Shown here one piece after another: positions 24,961 to 35,059 of a DNA stretch of 64,000 nucleotides. A program made the translations under genes and the position numbers. The notes below the pieces were generated by a model. The model searched no databases. It was not told where the DNA came from and worked only from the letters and a program-made list of their open reading frames with translations. The stretch comes from Phragmites australis. Taxonomy: Eukaryota > Streptophyta > Magnoliopsida > Poales > Poaceae. How positions within the stretch are numbered: the stretch's first letter is position 1; every line of letters starts with the position of its first letter. The stretch is from positions 48,657,001-48,721,000 of the forward strand of contig NC_084921.1 of assembly GCF_958298935.1 (NCBI RefSeq), read 5' to 3'.

Positions 24961-25985
24961 TTTTTGCTTTTGTACCGTGTATTTTAATCTGTCCATCCAC
25001 TGTCAGGGGAGCTGATTTTTTTCGAGATTCATGGCTGTCTTCCTCAAAACTCAACATAGTTCAGGTTGGTCCCTTTATTTGAGCTTAAGTTAGTTCATTG
25101 TATCGCGGGGCAGGATGCTATAGCTGCTTAATTCATGCTCGTACGTCCTACTGTCTGACCCCAAAAGATTCCACCTTTCAGACTAGCAGTGTCCAATGTA
25201 CTGAAACCTTCTAGAAGGAATCCTGCCTGGGCCCCACTCCACTTTCATTTGCATGCACGTGAATGTGATGCAGGTTGGATCGTACATAACTACCCAGCAA
25301 TCACGATCCGTGAATGAGATTATAGGAGGAAAGATCCCAAGTCTCAAAGAGATATATGGAATATTAAGTGCATGGAGATATGAGCATACATATACTATAA
25401 CTAACCCAGTAATCACCACAATTGCACTACGTTTGCTTGAATGTTGCATGTTCTTTGTGACTGTTAACAATGTGTTGGTACCGTTTTGGCTAGTCCTGAG
25501 TACCGCTACTATCACGACGGATCCAGAGCTATGAAATAGAGGCTCTTTCTCATCTTCTTTCTTTACCTTCTCTTCTTTTTTCTTTTTTTCTTTCTCCTAT
25601 TCTTTTCTTCTTCTTTCTCTTTCATACCAAAAAATTAAGGGTAGGGGGGTTAGTGCTCCTGAGGTAGTAGGGGTGGACAGCGAGCTAGCTTAGTTTGGGT
25701 TGTTTTGGAATCGAGCTAAAATATAAGCTCAACTCGTGAGCTAGCTAGTTAGGTTCGCGAGCTAGACATAGTGAGCCGTAGGGGCTCTTAGAGCGAGCCA
25801 GACTGCGATGTCGTGTACTGCACCAACACCATTTGTGAGCTCATCCACCTTCATCAGCTTCCTGACTTGCTTCGAAGTGGCAATTGCACCAATACCAATT
25901 GGAATTACACAAATTCATCACAACGATTAAGAAACAAATGTGCAATTATCCACAACAATATGACAGATGACACAATAAGATCATG
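24961..25985. other. Intergenic with pyrimidine-rich tract (25545-25625)
   Basis: A CT-rich tract of about 80 bp is followed by a GAGCTAGCT/GCGAGCTAG-rich stretch (25680-25790), the sort of short inverted motif seen in small TE ends. No gene recognised. Confidence 0.4.
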
Positions 25986-25989
25986 GAAC

Positions 25990-28210
25990 CTGATAATGTG
26001 ACAAACATCACAATCAGACCCCACACGACAACGTCGGGTGTCAGGGGCTGGGCGGTGCGGTGCAACGTCGAGGGCTCTAGGCAGCATGACATGCTAATGT
26101 TGAGAGCTCCAGGTGGCGTGTCGTCGAGGTCTAGAGGCGATGTCGGCTAGGGAAAAGGGTGTTGTTGATGCGTTGAGTGACTCGCGTGGAGCTAGGGTGT
26201 GGTCACGTGGAGCAATGCCTAGGCCTCAAGCCTTGGGTGGGTCAGCTATCTGGGCCTGGCTCGCTAGTGTGAGACCTTGAACCCAGGATCTCATATGCCT
26301 CCCATATCAATCTCTGGATCAAGTAGCTAATACGCATAGTATAATAATCATGGCATCACAGTCAAACTTTGTACATAAGTATTAAGGTTCAAAGTATAAA
26401 AAGTTTACAAACCATACTGTATATTATAGGCCTGGTCGAACGACCAACCAAAAAGCATAGTGGAAACAATGACTCAAAACCACAAATAGCTAGGGTGCCA
26501 ACGCGGCATCTAAGTCTATCCTTCATCCTCTCCTTCACATTCGGCGAAGTCAACATCGGCTTCCTCATCTGAATAGTAGCAAGAGTGAGTACGAAGGGTA
26601 CTCAATAAGCCATATACTACTTCAAAATGTTGATAGATGCATATAGGATAGCTTCAAGGATAAGACTTTATGGTTTAGTTTTAAGCACAAAGCAATTTAT
26701 GCATATATTCAATTGTGTCCTCTACTGTTGATTTTAAAACAGTTTAAACAATAATGCCAAGTACAAGGTATATCTGAGGGGCTTCCGGTCCTGGGAGAGG
26801 CTACACCTCGCTCCACAGTTCATTTCATTATCTCTGGTGTACCTCTAGTACCACACAGCTCTTGACGGATTGAGCCATCAACCTCATCACACGGACATCT
26901 AGTCCACACACTCACTCATCAAAACGCACACAACCGGAGTATAATCAAGCTGGGCCTAGCCACACACGTGTGTAGATGCGCGCGAGTTGACAGGCGAGCG
27001 CACGGTGGAGTGGAGCAGCAAAGGGGATCGACGGCGAGTGATTGCGGTGGCATGACACTGGAGAGCTCGTCGGAGCGGGGTTTCCGTTGGAGTTCGATGA
27101 CCACGAATACATGCTGGCACGTGATGGGGATTCTGTTTGGGGGCTTATCGACGGCGGCTCGTGGTCGGAGCGGTGTTAGTCGGCGGCCGAGGTTTGACTA
27201 GAGCGACGGAGCATGGCTAGTAGCGGATCTTCACTGTCCACGCGCGATAGATACCCACAACCTACGTCTACAGCTGCTACGCAGCATAACGGCACGAAAG
27301 CCGACTCAGAAGTGTTGCTAAGAGGTCACCGGCTGTGAGCTTAGCGTGGTGATGGGGAAAAACTCCTGGCCGCATGCTGCTAGACGACAGAAGGGCTCTA
27401 GGATGATGACACGCTAGCTAGGAGGGTGCACGAGGGGATAGGTCCATTCGCCAAGAGCCCGACTGGAGCCCGCCCATGTTGGAAGCCGAGCCGCTCCGCC
27501 GCCATTGCTCCATCGCATCACCAGTCATCATCTAGCTTCTTGCCGTCTTCGAGCTCGGTGAGCATCGACGACGACATCCTGGTACTCCTCGACTGCTTGC
27601 GTGGGGGGGGGGGAGAAACGACGATGATGGAGCTACTACGGTGAGTAATGGTGACGGTGGCGGCACGGTGGCAGTGACGAAGGTGGGGAAAGAGAGGGAG
27701 GGAGGTCGAGCAGCTCTATTTATAGAGGGAGGGGGCGCACAATAAGACGGTGCGACACATCGCGCTGTCCTAGATGAACAGGATGGCAGGCGGTGGCGAT
27801 ATTTCCCCCGGCGTGCACAGGCGAACAGGCCAGGGAGGCGTGTTGGTGGGCCGAGCGTGGGAAGAGGAGAACAGCCGGCTGGCCCAATCGATAGGGCCAT
27901 GCAAAAGGGAAGAGGGAGAGAGATTTGGCCTAGGGAGAAAGAAAAAGGGAAAAAGAAAAAATGGTTTTGGGATAAATTCAAATGGAGTTTTTAAATTTAG
28001 ATTTGACTTTGGACTTGCCTAAATTCAAATTGAAATATTTGAATTATGATTTGGATTTGGATCTTGAGATTCGAGAGAGGATTTGAATTCAATTGATTCA
28101 AGCTAAAAGAAAACTAAGAAAAAATTTGAATTTGAGAGACTTTCAATTTCAAATCTCCACTCAAAGAACAATAAAATTAATAAACCAAATGCATCTGAAT
28201 CAATTAATGG
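25990..28210 (-). mobile_element. GC-rich LTR-like block (minus orientation)
   Basis: Read on the minus strand: an AT-rich part with reiterated AAATTCAAAT (28150-27960), a TATA box (CTATAAATAG, 27716-27725), a GC-rich leader (27700-26920), then GAGTACCCTTCGTACTCACT and a short acidic frame ending DEEADVDFAECEGEDEG (about 26525-26580). This matches the layout of the block at 18.77-21.29 kb. Long apparent frames in the GC-rich part are low-complexity and match nothing I recognise. Termini not resolved. Confidence 0.45.
27716..27725 (-). promoter_or_regulatory. Candidate TATA box of the LTR-like block
   Basis: CTATAAATAG on the minus strand directly before the GC-rich leader. Confidence 0.4.
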
Positions 28211-28539
28211 CTGGAGAAGTTTTATAAGTTAATTTAATACATTTTGGAATAGTTAGCCAAGTAATACTTTTTAATGTACACATATAACATTATTCTATAC
28301 CTAAGGTATAGAATATTATTCTACACCTCGAGCCGGACAACAATGTGAACTACCTAGCTTCCTACCATCCCGACCGAGCCAGCGCCCCCGCCCGATCGCG
28401 TCCTCCTCCTCTCCTCACCGCATCCTCCTCCCGCGAGCACACCTTGACCGCATGTTCCCTTGAGAAAACCAACCGAACCAGGTGCATCATCTCCAAGCTC
28501 AGTAGCAAAAAAGTTACTAGTGAATCCATGTCGTAGCAA

Positions 28540-29430
28540 ATCCCAAGTCATTGTAAATCTCCTCAGTAGCCATCCAAGTCATAATTAAATTATTCAGTAG
28601 AAATTTGCTATGACTTGGTATTATTGAATCTAAGTAATAGAGTACTAAAGAAGGAGAATTACTGAATCCAAAAATACTGAAGAAAAGAAAAGGTAACTAC
28701 TGAATCATAAAATGGAAGACCACTGAGCCCATATCATAGCAAAATTCTTCAGTAGAACCGTAGAGTACCGAAGAAAAAAAGACTACTACTCAAGCTTGCA
28801 AGGGCGACTACTGAATCCCAACCATAGCAAATTGACAAATTCTAACCCTAGACTACTGAAGGAAAAAGATTTCTACATAATGAATGGAGGATTACTTACA
28901 AAAAGATTTCTACATAATGAATGGAGGATTACTTACAAAAATAAGAACTACTAAAGCTCAAAAGGATGACTATTGAATCCAGTTCATAGCAAATTTCAAT
29001 ATTTAGTATAATTTTTTGATGTCTCCGGATCATAATAAATTTCTTCAGTAGAATCCTAAGCTACTAAAGAAAAGGAAGGAGGACTGCTGAAGGAAAGGAG
29101 CAAGACTACTAAAAGGAAATGTTGACTACTGAATGAAAATTAGTGAAGGACTACTGATCCATGTTATATCAAAATCTATAACAAGAAAGATACTACTCAC
29201 ATTTCAATAAACTACTGAAACAATCTAGAGGACTATTTAATCCACACTAGTGAAAAAATCTAGAAACTATTGAATCCATGCTATAGCAAATTCCAACATT
29301 ATTTCCAAGTCATATTAATTTTCTCAGTAACTTGTTTATGAATCTTACAAATTGTTCAGTAGTTATATGGGCAGTCATATGTAAATTTATTCAATATTTT
29401 CGATGATATGGAGCTACTGAATCATTGGTA
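28540..29430. repeat. Degenerate array of CTACTGAA motifs in both orientations
   Basis: At least six exact CTACTGAA and four exact TTCAGTAG copies, plus many one-mismatch forms, are spread over about 0.9 kb, often joined to ATCC and to ATAGCAAATT. Density and both-strand arrangement resemble the subterminal binding-site arrays of DNA transposons, but no terminal inverted repeat was found. Confidence 0.65.
28863..28936. repeat. Perfect tandem duplication, 2 x 37 bp
   Basis: The unit AAAAAGATTTCTACATAATG...TTAC occurs twice head to tail with no mismatch, inside the CTACTGAA array, so it is recent relative to its surroundings. Confidence 0.9.
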
Positions 29431-29469
29431 AACTTTGAGGCTCCTGTGAGCCCATGATTCGTGACCTCC

Positions 29470-29955
29470 TGTGAGCCTCAACGAAAATGGTCACTACAAG
29501 TGCACCCAATGGCGCATGCTGAACCAAACATTCTAGTCAACTGCAACATCCATGTTTTGTGTTGGTCCAACATCAACGAGCGGTGAGCAACTCCGTGCAT
29601 AGAAACTTGAAGATGCCGTCGCAGACGCTCAGAGCTCGCTGAGGCTGGCCACCTTGGATAACCAGTACACAGAGCTTGTAGATGTTGTTGGGTAGCCATT
29701 CTGGACGCGGATCCTCAACAGGGCGCATGTGATGGCAGACACAGGACGGGCAGGCTAGATGCGTCGCGATGGGCTCAGGACATGCGGAGCGATTGAGATC
29801 CTCTGACTTCACTCATATGTGAAGTCAGTGACGTCAAGTGGATCTGAAGATCACAGATGAACAGTTCAGATTTAGTGCTACAGTATTCGATAAACAGTAA
29901 AATCGTACTACAGTACATATAATACAGTACCAACTGCAAAATATTGTTCAATCAG
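29470..29955. other. Unassigned spacer
   Basis: A moderately GC-rich stretch (29480-29830) has open minus-strand frames up to 79 codons without recognisable content; it may be a captured gene scrap. Confidence 0.3.
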
Positions 29956-29960
29956 ACTCA

Positions 29961-30232
29961 GGGCCTGGATTCTGAAAAGCAGCTTATAAAAGCTGGATTG
30001 TTAAAAGCTGGATTGTGAAAAGCTTTTAGACTGTAGATTCTAAAAAAATTTAATGGACATTTTAGTAAAATGGACTTTCACAATCTATCAAAAGCTGAGG
30101 AAAACCAGCTTATCAGATTCTCACAATCCAACCAGCAGATTTTAAAAAGCTATAACCAAAAGCTGTCTGTTTGTTTCAGCTTCGGATTATAAAAGCTGAA
30201 AGCCAGAATCCGAAGCTGAAACAAACAGGGCC
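29961..30232. mobile_element. MITE, 272 bp, with 3-bp flanking repeats
   Basis: Ends GGGCCTGGATTCTG and (reverse complement of right end) GGCCCTGTTTGTTTCAGC are related inverted termini, and the inner AGCTTATAAAAGCTGGATT / AATCC...AGCTTTTATAATCCGAAG segments pair extensively. TCA flanks both sides (29958-29960, 30233-30235). Short target size and GGGCCTG-type end suggest a PIF/Harbinger-like MITE, but the superfamily is not certain. It lies about 1.4 kb upstream of the GRAS start codon. Confidence 0.65.
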
Positions 30233-30235
30233 TCA

Positions 30236-31383
30236 GTTTATTGTGTGCTTCTGACTTCACGTTGCTGAAGTTAAAGAATCTTGATCCAGAACAGAGGGGG
30301 CGTGTTGGAGCTACCGTCAGCCAGAATCTCCTTTTGGTGCTTGTTAATGGATCTCGTAGCTCCATCATCACTCTCGTATGAGGCGTGCCGCTGGACACAT
30401 GAGGAACGAAATGAGGTGGCTCAAGAGGGGAGCGGGTCGAACTGTCTCGTGAGTTTTAAGCTTTTCATCCATCCCTACCGGATATCCCCGTCCTCAGATC
30501 CGCCGCTAAGTGATGAGTGTATGATGATGTGGTGGGCCTGCCTTGCACGCCACGTGTCGGTCGGCTGCCACCGTTCCTCATACCGGTCCGCGTTCGTATG
30601 TGGAGCCCGCGTGGATAGCTCGGGACCACCACCACGTGGCCGCCGAGAGCTTGGTGGCCAAAACAACCGATCCGTACATTGCCGGATCCGGTCCACTCGC
30701 CGATGTTCCCACCACCCGCGCGGTGCACACCAATCACGCCATTTACAAGTCTAGGGAGATTTTTTTCTCCCGCAAACACGCGACGATGTGCCTCAGTTGC
30801 GCCTCATCAGTGTGCCGCGCGGAGAGCCGTCGAGATGCTAATCCATCAACGCAGGTGCGATCTGAGCCGTCCGACACGCGGCAATCGCGAAACCGATACC
30901 AACAGAAATATTTCTTTTAAGAAGGTCGCCGAGCTGCCGGAGCAGTTAAAGTGTCAAAAGCCAGTCGGGTCTCGACAGCCGATGTGCCGGTGGGCCCAGT
31001 CCCCAACAAATAACCAGGCGGTCCACAGACGCAGTCCACCCACCCCAGATCGTCCTTACGGCCCAAATAGTCTACTTCCACGAACCTTCCTCCCCGCAAC
31101 AGTCCACCCCTCCGTGAGCCCACCCCCGTACACCGGATCCATCCGAGCCGTCCACCGCAACCACCCGCGCGAGATCGTACGCCGCGGACCGTGGACAGAG
31201 CGTACGGGCCGCCGGACGCGCGCTCGGATGGGTGTCGACATTCGCGCATCCGCTTAATACAATGCCCGGCCCGGGCCAACCAGCGCCTCTCGAAAAACGC
31301 TGGCCCGCGTCCGCCTCCTCCGTCGTTTCCTCTACCCCTCGCGTCTCCCCTCCCTTCCCGTCCCGAGTCGCTCGCGGTCGCAA
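30236..31383 (+). promoter_or_regulatory. GC-rich upstream region of the GRAS gene
   Basis: The 1.1 kb before the GRAS gene rises to very high GC with many CpG. Long overlapping frames on both strands here are composition artefacts. A possible 5'-UTR intron runs from a GTAAGC donor at 31384 to an AG at 31542-31543. No clear TATA box. Confidence 0.4.
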
Positions 31384-31574
31384 GTAAGCACCTTGACGAG
31401 CTCGCGCATCTCCACGACTACTCCGTGGTCCGTACACCCGCTGATCAGCCGGATTAGTCAGCCCGTTTCAATCCGTGGACTTTGATGTCGCTTTTTGAGT
31501 TCGAATTCTGATTCTTTCCGTTGTATTTCTGTGCGTTTGCAAGGTCGCGGCGTGTGTGGCTGCATGCTCTGCGC

Positions 31575-31598
31575 TGGTGGTGGTGGTGGTGGTGGTGT
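31575..31598. repeat. TGG trinucleotide microsatellite in the GRAS 5' leader
   Basis: Eight TGG units directly upstream of the chosen start codon. If translation began at the in-frame ATG at 31521, they would encode an unlikely poly-Trp run. Confidence 0.85.
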
Positions 31599-31619
31599 TG
31601 CGGTGCGGGGTACTTGTCG

Positions 31620-34022
31620 ATGGTCATGGACGCTGGGCTGCACGAGCTGTGCACGCTGCTGCCTGGATTCAAGCGCGACGGCCACCTGCCAATCTACCCC
31701 CAAATCGCGGCGGCCGCCAATGGGTTCACGGCGGAGGAGCTCGAGTCGCTGCTGTTCCTGCCGCCCGATGGGATTGCCGCGGGCGGCGGCTACCTGAATG
31801 TCGCGCCTACTACTGTGGTTCCACCTGCCTCCACCAACCGCGCGTCGCCGCCGAGGGATGCCTCGGCCGCGTCGGTGGCGGCGGGGCAGCCGGACGACTC
31901 GGAGGTGTTCTCGGACATCGTGCTGGGGTACATCAACCGCATGCTCATGGCCGAGGACATCGACGAGAAGTTCGAGCACTACCCGGAGCACGCCGCGCTG
32001 CTCGCCGCCGAGAAGCCGTTCCTCGAGATCCTCGCCGACCAGCCCCCGAGCTCCGGAGGGAGCGCGGTCGAGAGCCCCGGCGGCAGCAGCGTTGCCAACT
32101 CTTGCAACAGTCTCGGCTCCTGCAACTGCGCCGCGGCGTCCGATGCTGTCGGCGCGGTGCAGACGCCGGTTTCCGAGTTCCCCACGGCCGCGTTCCTGCA
32201 GCCGCCGCAGCTGTATCGGGATCTGAACCCTGGGAGCAGCGTGGTGGAGGCTGACGGCTCGTGGCCGTACGACCCGACGGAATTCTACCAGCTGCGGATC
32301 AACCCGGTGCCTGAGACCCTGCTCTCGCAGTCGCCGTCGTTCGCGTCATCGAACGGCAGTGGTGTTACATTATCGGACGGCTTTGAGTCGTTGTTGGGCT
32401 CGCCTGGTGTCATGCCGGATGTTGGCTTGACTTATTTTGCCGTGCAGAGCCAGCAGGCTATGCAGTTCTGCCGTGGGCTTGAAGAGGCAAGCAGGTTTCT
32501 GCCTGATGAGAGCAAGCTTGTGATTGATCTTGAGACGTCGGCATCTGTTGCAAACTTGCTGGCTGATGTTAAACGAGAGAGGAACTTTGTGAAGGTGAAG
32601 ACAGAAAAGGCAGATGTTGAGGCAGCGATTCGAGGAAAGAAGCATTTCTATGGTGATGACTTGGATGCAGAGGAAGGGAGGTGCAGCAAACATTCAGCAC
32701 CGGCTATTGACACCGACCACCTTGTGCGGGAGATGATGGACAAGGTCTTGCTATGCAACGGTGAGACGTGCTCGAAGGGCGTCAAGGAGCTGCGTGAGGC
32801 CCTGCAGCATGATGTCGCGAAGCATTCAAATGGGGGCCATGGCAAGGGCCGTGGCAAGAAACAGCCCAAGAAAGAGGTGGTTGACTTGGAGACGCTCCTC
32901 ATCCATTGTGCTCAGTCTGTGGCCACTGATGATCGACACAGTGCCACTGAGCTCCTGAAGCAGATCAGGCAGCATGCATCTCCCAATGGTGATGGTGACC
33001 AGCGTTTGGCACACTGCTTCGCCAATGGCCTTGAGGCAAGGCTCGCTGGTAACGGGAGTCAGATTTACAAGTCCTTTACAGTGACACGGTTTGCATGTAC
33101 TGATTTGTTGAAAGCCTACCAGCTTTATTTGGCAGCTTGCCCATTCAAGAAGATCTCACATTTCTTTGCCAGTCAAACAATTATGAATGCTGCGGAGAAG
33201 GCCAAGAAAGTTCATATTGTTGACTTCGGCATATACTATGGTTTTCAGTGGCCGTGCCTCATTCAGCGGCTATCTACTAGGCCTGGTGGCCCTCCAAGAC
33301 TTAGAATCACCGGGATCGACACGCCTCAGCCTGGTTTTCGCCCAGGAGAGCGTATAGAGGAGACAGGAAAGTATCTAAAAGATTATGCTCAGACGTTCGG
33401 TGTCCCGTTTGAGTTCCAAGCCATTGCATCTCGATTTGAGGCTGTTCAGATAGAAGATCTCCACATTGAGAAGGATGAGCTGCTGATTGTCAATTGCATG
33501 TTCAAGTTCAAGACGTTGATGGACGAGAGTGTTGTAGCTGAGAGTCCAAGGAACATGGTCTTGAACACAATCAGGAAAATGAACCCACATGTGTTCATCC
33601 ATGGGATCATCAATGGATCTTACAACGCACCATTCTTCGTGTCACGCTTCCGGGAGGCCTTGTTCCACTACTCTGCTATCTTTGACATGCTGGAGACAAA
33701 CATTCCGAGGGACAACGAACAGAGGCTGCTCATTGAGTCAGCCCTGTTTGGGCGAGAGGCAATCAATGTGATCTCCTGTGAGGGACTGGAGAGGATGGAG
33801 AGGCCGGATACATACAAGCAATGGCAGGTGCGGAATCAGAGGGCTGGCTTCAAGCAGCTGCCGATGAACCAAGACATCATGAAGCGTGCAAGGGAGAAGC
33901 TTAGGTGCTACCACAAGGACTTCATCATCGACGAGGACAACAGGTGGTTACTGCAAGGGTGGAAAGGGCGCATCTTGCTGGCGCTCTCGACATGGAAGCC
34001 AGATCACAGATCTTCTTCCTAG
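31620..34022 (+). CDS. GRAS transcription factor, LISCL (SCL9/14/33-like) subfamily
   Basis: A nuclear transcriptional regulator of the GRAS family, 800 residues in one exon, as is usual for LISCL members. The acidic N-terminal block around residues 98-125 (IVLGYINRMLMAEDIDEKFE and the AAEKPFLEIL that follows) is the LISCL signature. A basic GRGKKQPKKE near 411 may be a nuclear signal. The GRAS domain follows: LHRI from about 423 (LETLLIHCAQSV), VHIVDFGIYYGFQWP from 531, LHRII/PFYRE around 600-650, and SAW ending WLLQGWKGRILLALSTW near 790. All core motifs are present and the frame is unbroken. I chose MVMDAGLHELCTLLPG at 31620 (a second ATG lies at 31626): the upstream ATG at 31521 would add a low-complexity Trp/Cys run and may lie in a 5'-UTR intron. 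LISCL proteins act in stress and xenobiotic responses; the specific role is not inferred. Confidence 0.93.
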   Translation: MVMDAGLHELCTLLPGFKRDGHLPIYPQIAAAANGFTAEELESLLFLPPDGIAAGGGYLNVAPTTVVPPASTNRASPPRDASAASVAAGQPDDSEVFSDIVLGYINRMLMAEDIDEKFEHYPEHAALLAAEKPFLEILADQPPSSGGSAVESPGGSSVANSCNSLGSCNCAAASDAVGAVQTPVSEFPTAAFLQPPQLYRDLNPGSSVVEADGSWPYDPTEFYQLRINPVPETLLSQSPSFASSNGSGVTLSDGFESLLGSPGVMPDVGLTYFAVQSQQAMQFCRGLEEASRFLPDESKLVIDLETSASVANLLADVKRERNFVKVKTEKADVEAAIRGKKHFYGDDLDAEEGRCSKHSAPAIDTDHLVREMMDKVLLCNGETCSKGVKELREALQHDVAKHSNGGHGKGRGKKQPKKEVVDLETLLIHCAQSVATDDRHSATELLKQIRQHASPNGDGDQRLAHCFANGLEARLAGNGSQIYKSFTVTRFACTDLLKAYQLYLAACPFKKISHFFASQTIMNAAEKAKKVHIVDFGIYYGFQWPCLIQRLSTRPGGPPRLRITGIDTPQPGFRPGERIEETGKYLKDYAQTFGVPFEFQAIASRFEAVQIEDLHIEKDELLIVNCMFKFKTLMDESVVAESPRNMVLNTIRKMNPHVFIHGIINGSYNAPFFVSRFREALFHYSAIFDMLETNIPRDNEQRLLIESALFGREAINVISCEGLERMERPDTYKQWQVRNQRAGFKQLPMNQDIMKRAREKLRCYHKDFIIDEDNRWLLQGWKGRILLALSTWKPDHRSSS

Positions 34023-35055
34023 TTTCTTGAGCTTACATGATTGCAGAGTAATGTAAATGGAGACTTGTTCATATTTTTGGATGCTTGGGCTGATTGTTCC
34101 TGGACTGCAACATGTAGCTAGGTAATGCTATTTGAACTACTGATAAACTCAAAAATGTTTTCACTATCTTATATTGGTGACATGACCCATATATCTCTTT
34201 TCATGCAGATGGACCTGACTATTCCTGTGGTCTATGCGTGTTAGGTATGGCCAATATATGGTTAGTTTTGGCCAGGAACAGTTGGTGCATTCTTTGATGG
34301 AGCAGGCTAGGTATGTTAATTATGCGGTAAACCTAGGATTGTTTCATATATGGACCAGTCTTGTATTATATTTCCTCCCGATTAATCAGTGCTGTCTGAA
34401 GTTTTCGGCTTGTTTGGTTCTTCAATCTTTCATGCACCTTATAAGCTACTAGCCTTTGACTAGTTAGGCAAGTGATGCTATCATGGACTTTCTATTATCG
34501 GTGAAACATGACCAGTCAAATGGAAACACTTGACATTTGGATGAACACAGCCATGTGCGGAATTGACAATTGGGTGTGTTGAGACTGCATGGATCTGCTT
34601 CGCTCGAGGCAGAAATGGAGTCATGGCTGATGGTTACATGATTGTACCTAGAACCTTGGCCACATGTGCAGAAGACTAGCATCTCAAGCTAGAAGGATTC
34701 AAATTACTTCGTCATACTGAAACGTCTAGCCCAGACGGCAGCATATGGCCGTCGTTTGAGCATCTACAATATTGCTCGGTAGTCGGCAGTCTGAACTGTC
34801 GACACGCGTGAGATGGCACGCTTGTTTGGGCTTTGGCACCGCTGATGCCGATCGCCCGCATGGACATCACTGTCTTGTGATGAGTCCAGAGCAACTGCTG
34901 AGTTGGAGCAGCCAACTCTGCCGTATGTATCGTCGTGTCCTCTGTCGTCATCAACAGGAGAACAAACAGGGAGAAAAAGATGGGTCCAACGAATCTACGC
35001 ACGCCTGCATTACAAGGAAGAAAAACGTAAAAAACAATCTAACAGCGATAGTTGC
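34023..35055. other. GRAS 3' flank, no further gene recognised
   Basis: The 3' UTR and spacer up to the tail of a minus-strand LINE. Short frames carry no recognisable domain. Confidence 0.4.
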
Positions 35056-35059
35056 TACA

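Noticed and set aside
27532..27981. A 149-codon minus-strand frame in the 26-28-kb block
   Set aside because: Low-complexity Pro/Ser/Arg content typical of a GC-rich LTR leader; no domain or codon structure.
28540..29430. CTACTGAA array considered as a CRISPR-like or satellite array
   Set aside because: Spacing and orientation are irregular and units are degenerate; it is a plant genome, so CRISPR is not expected.
29573..29812. 79-codon minus-strand frame considered as a host gene exon
   Set aside because: No recognisable motif and no flanking exons with joining splice sites.
30281..31457. Several overlapping frames of 70-190 codons on both strands upstream of GRAS
   Set aside because: They lie in a CpG-rich stretch where stops are rare, overlap each other on both strands and contain no recognisable domain; treated as composition artefacts.
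31556..32254. 232- and 142-codon frames overlapping the GRAS N-terminus
   Set aside because: Arg/Ala/Pro-rich out-of-phase readings; the GRAS frame continues uninterrupted into conserved motifs.
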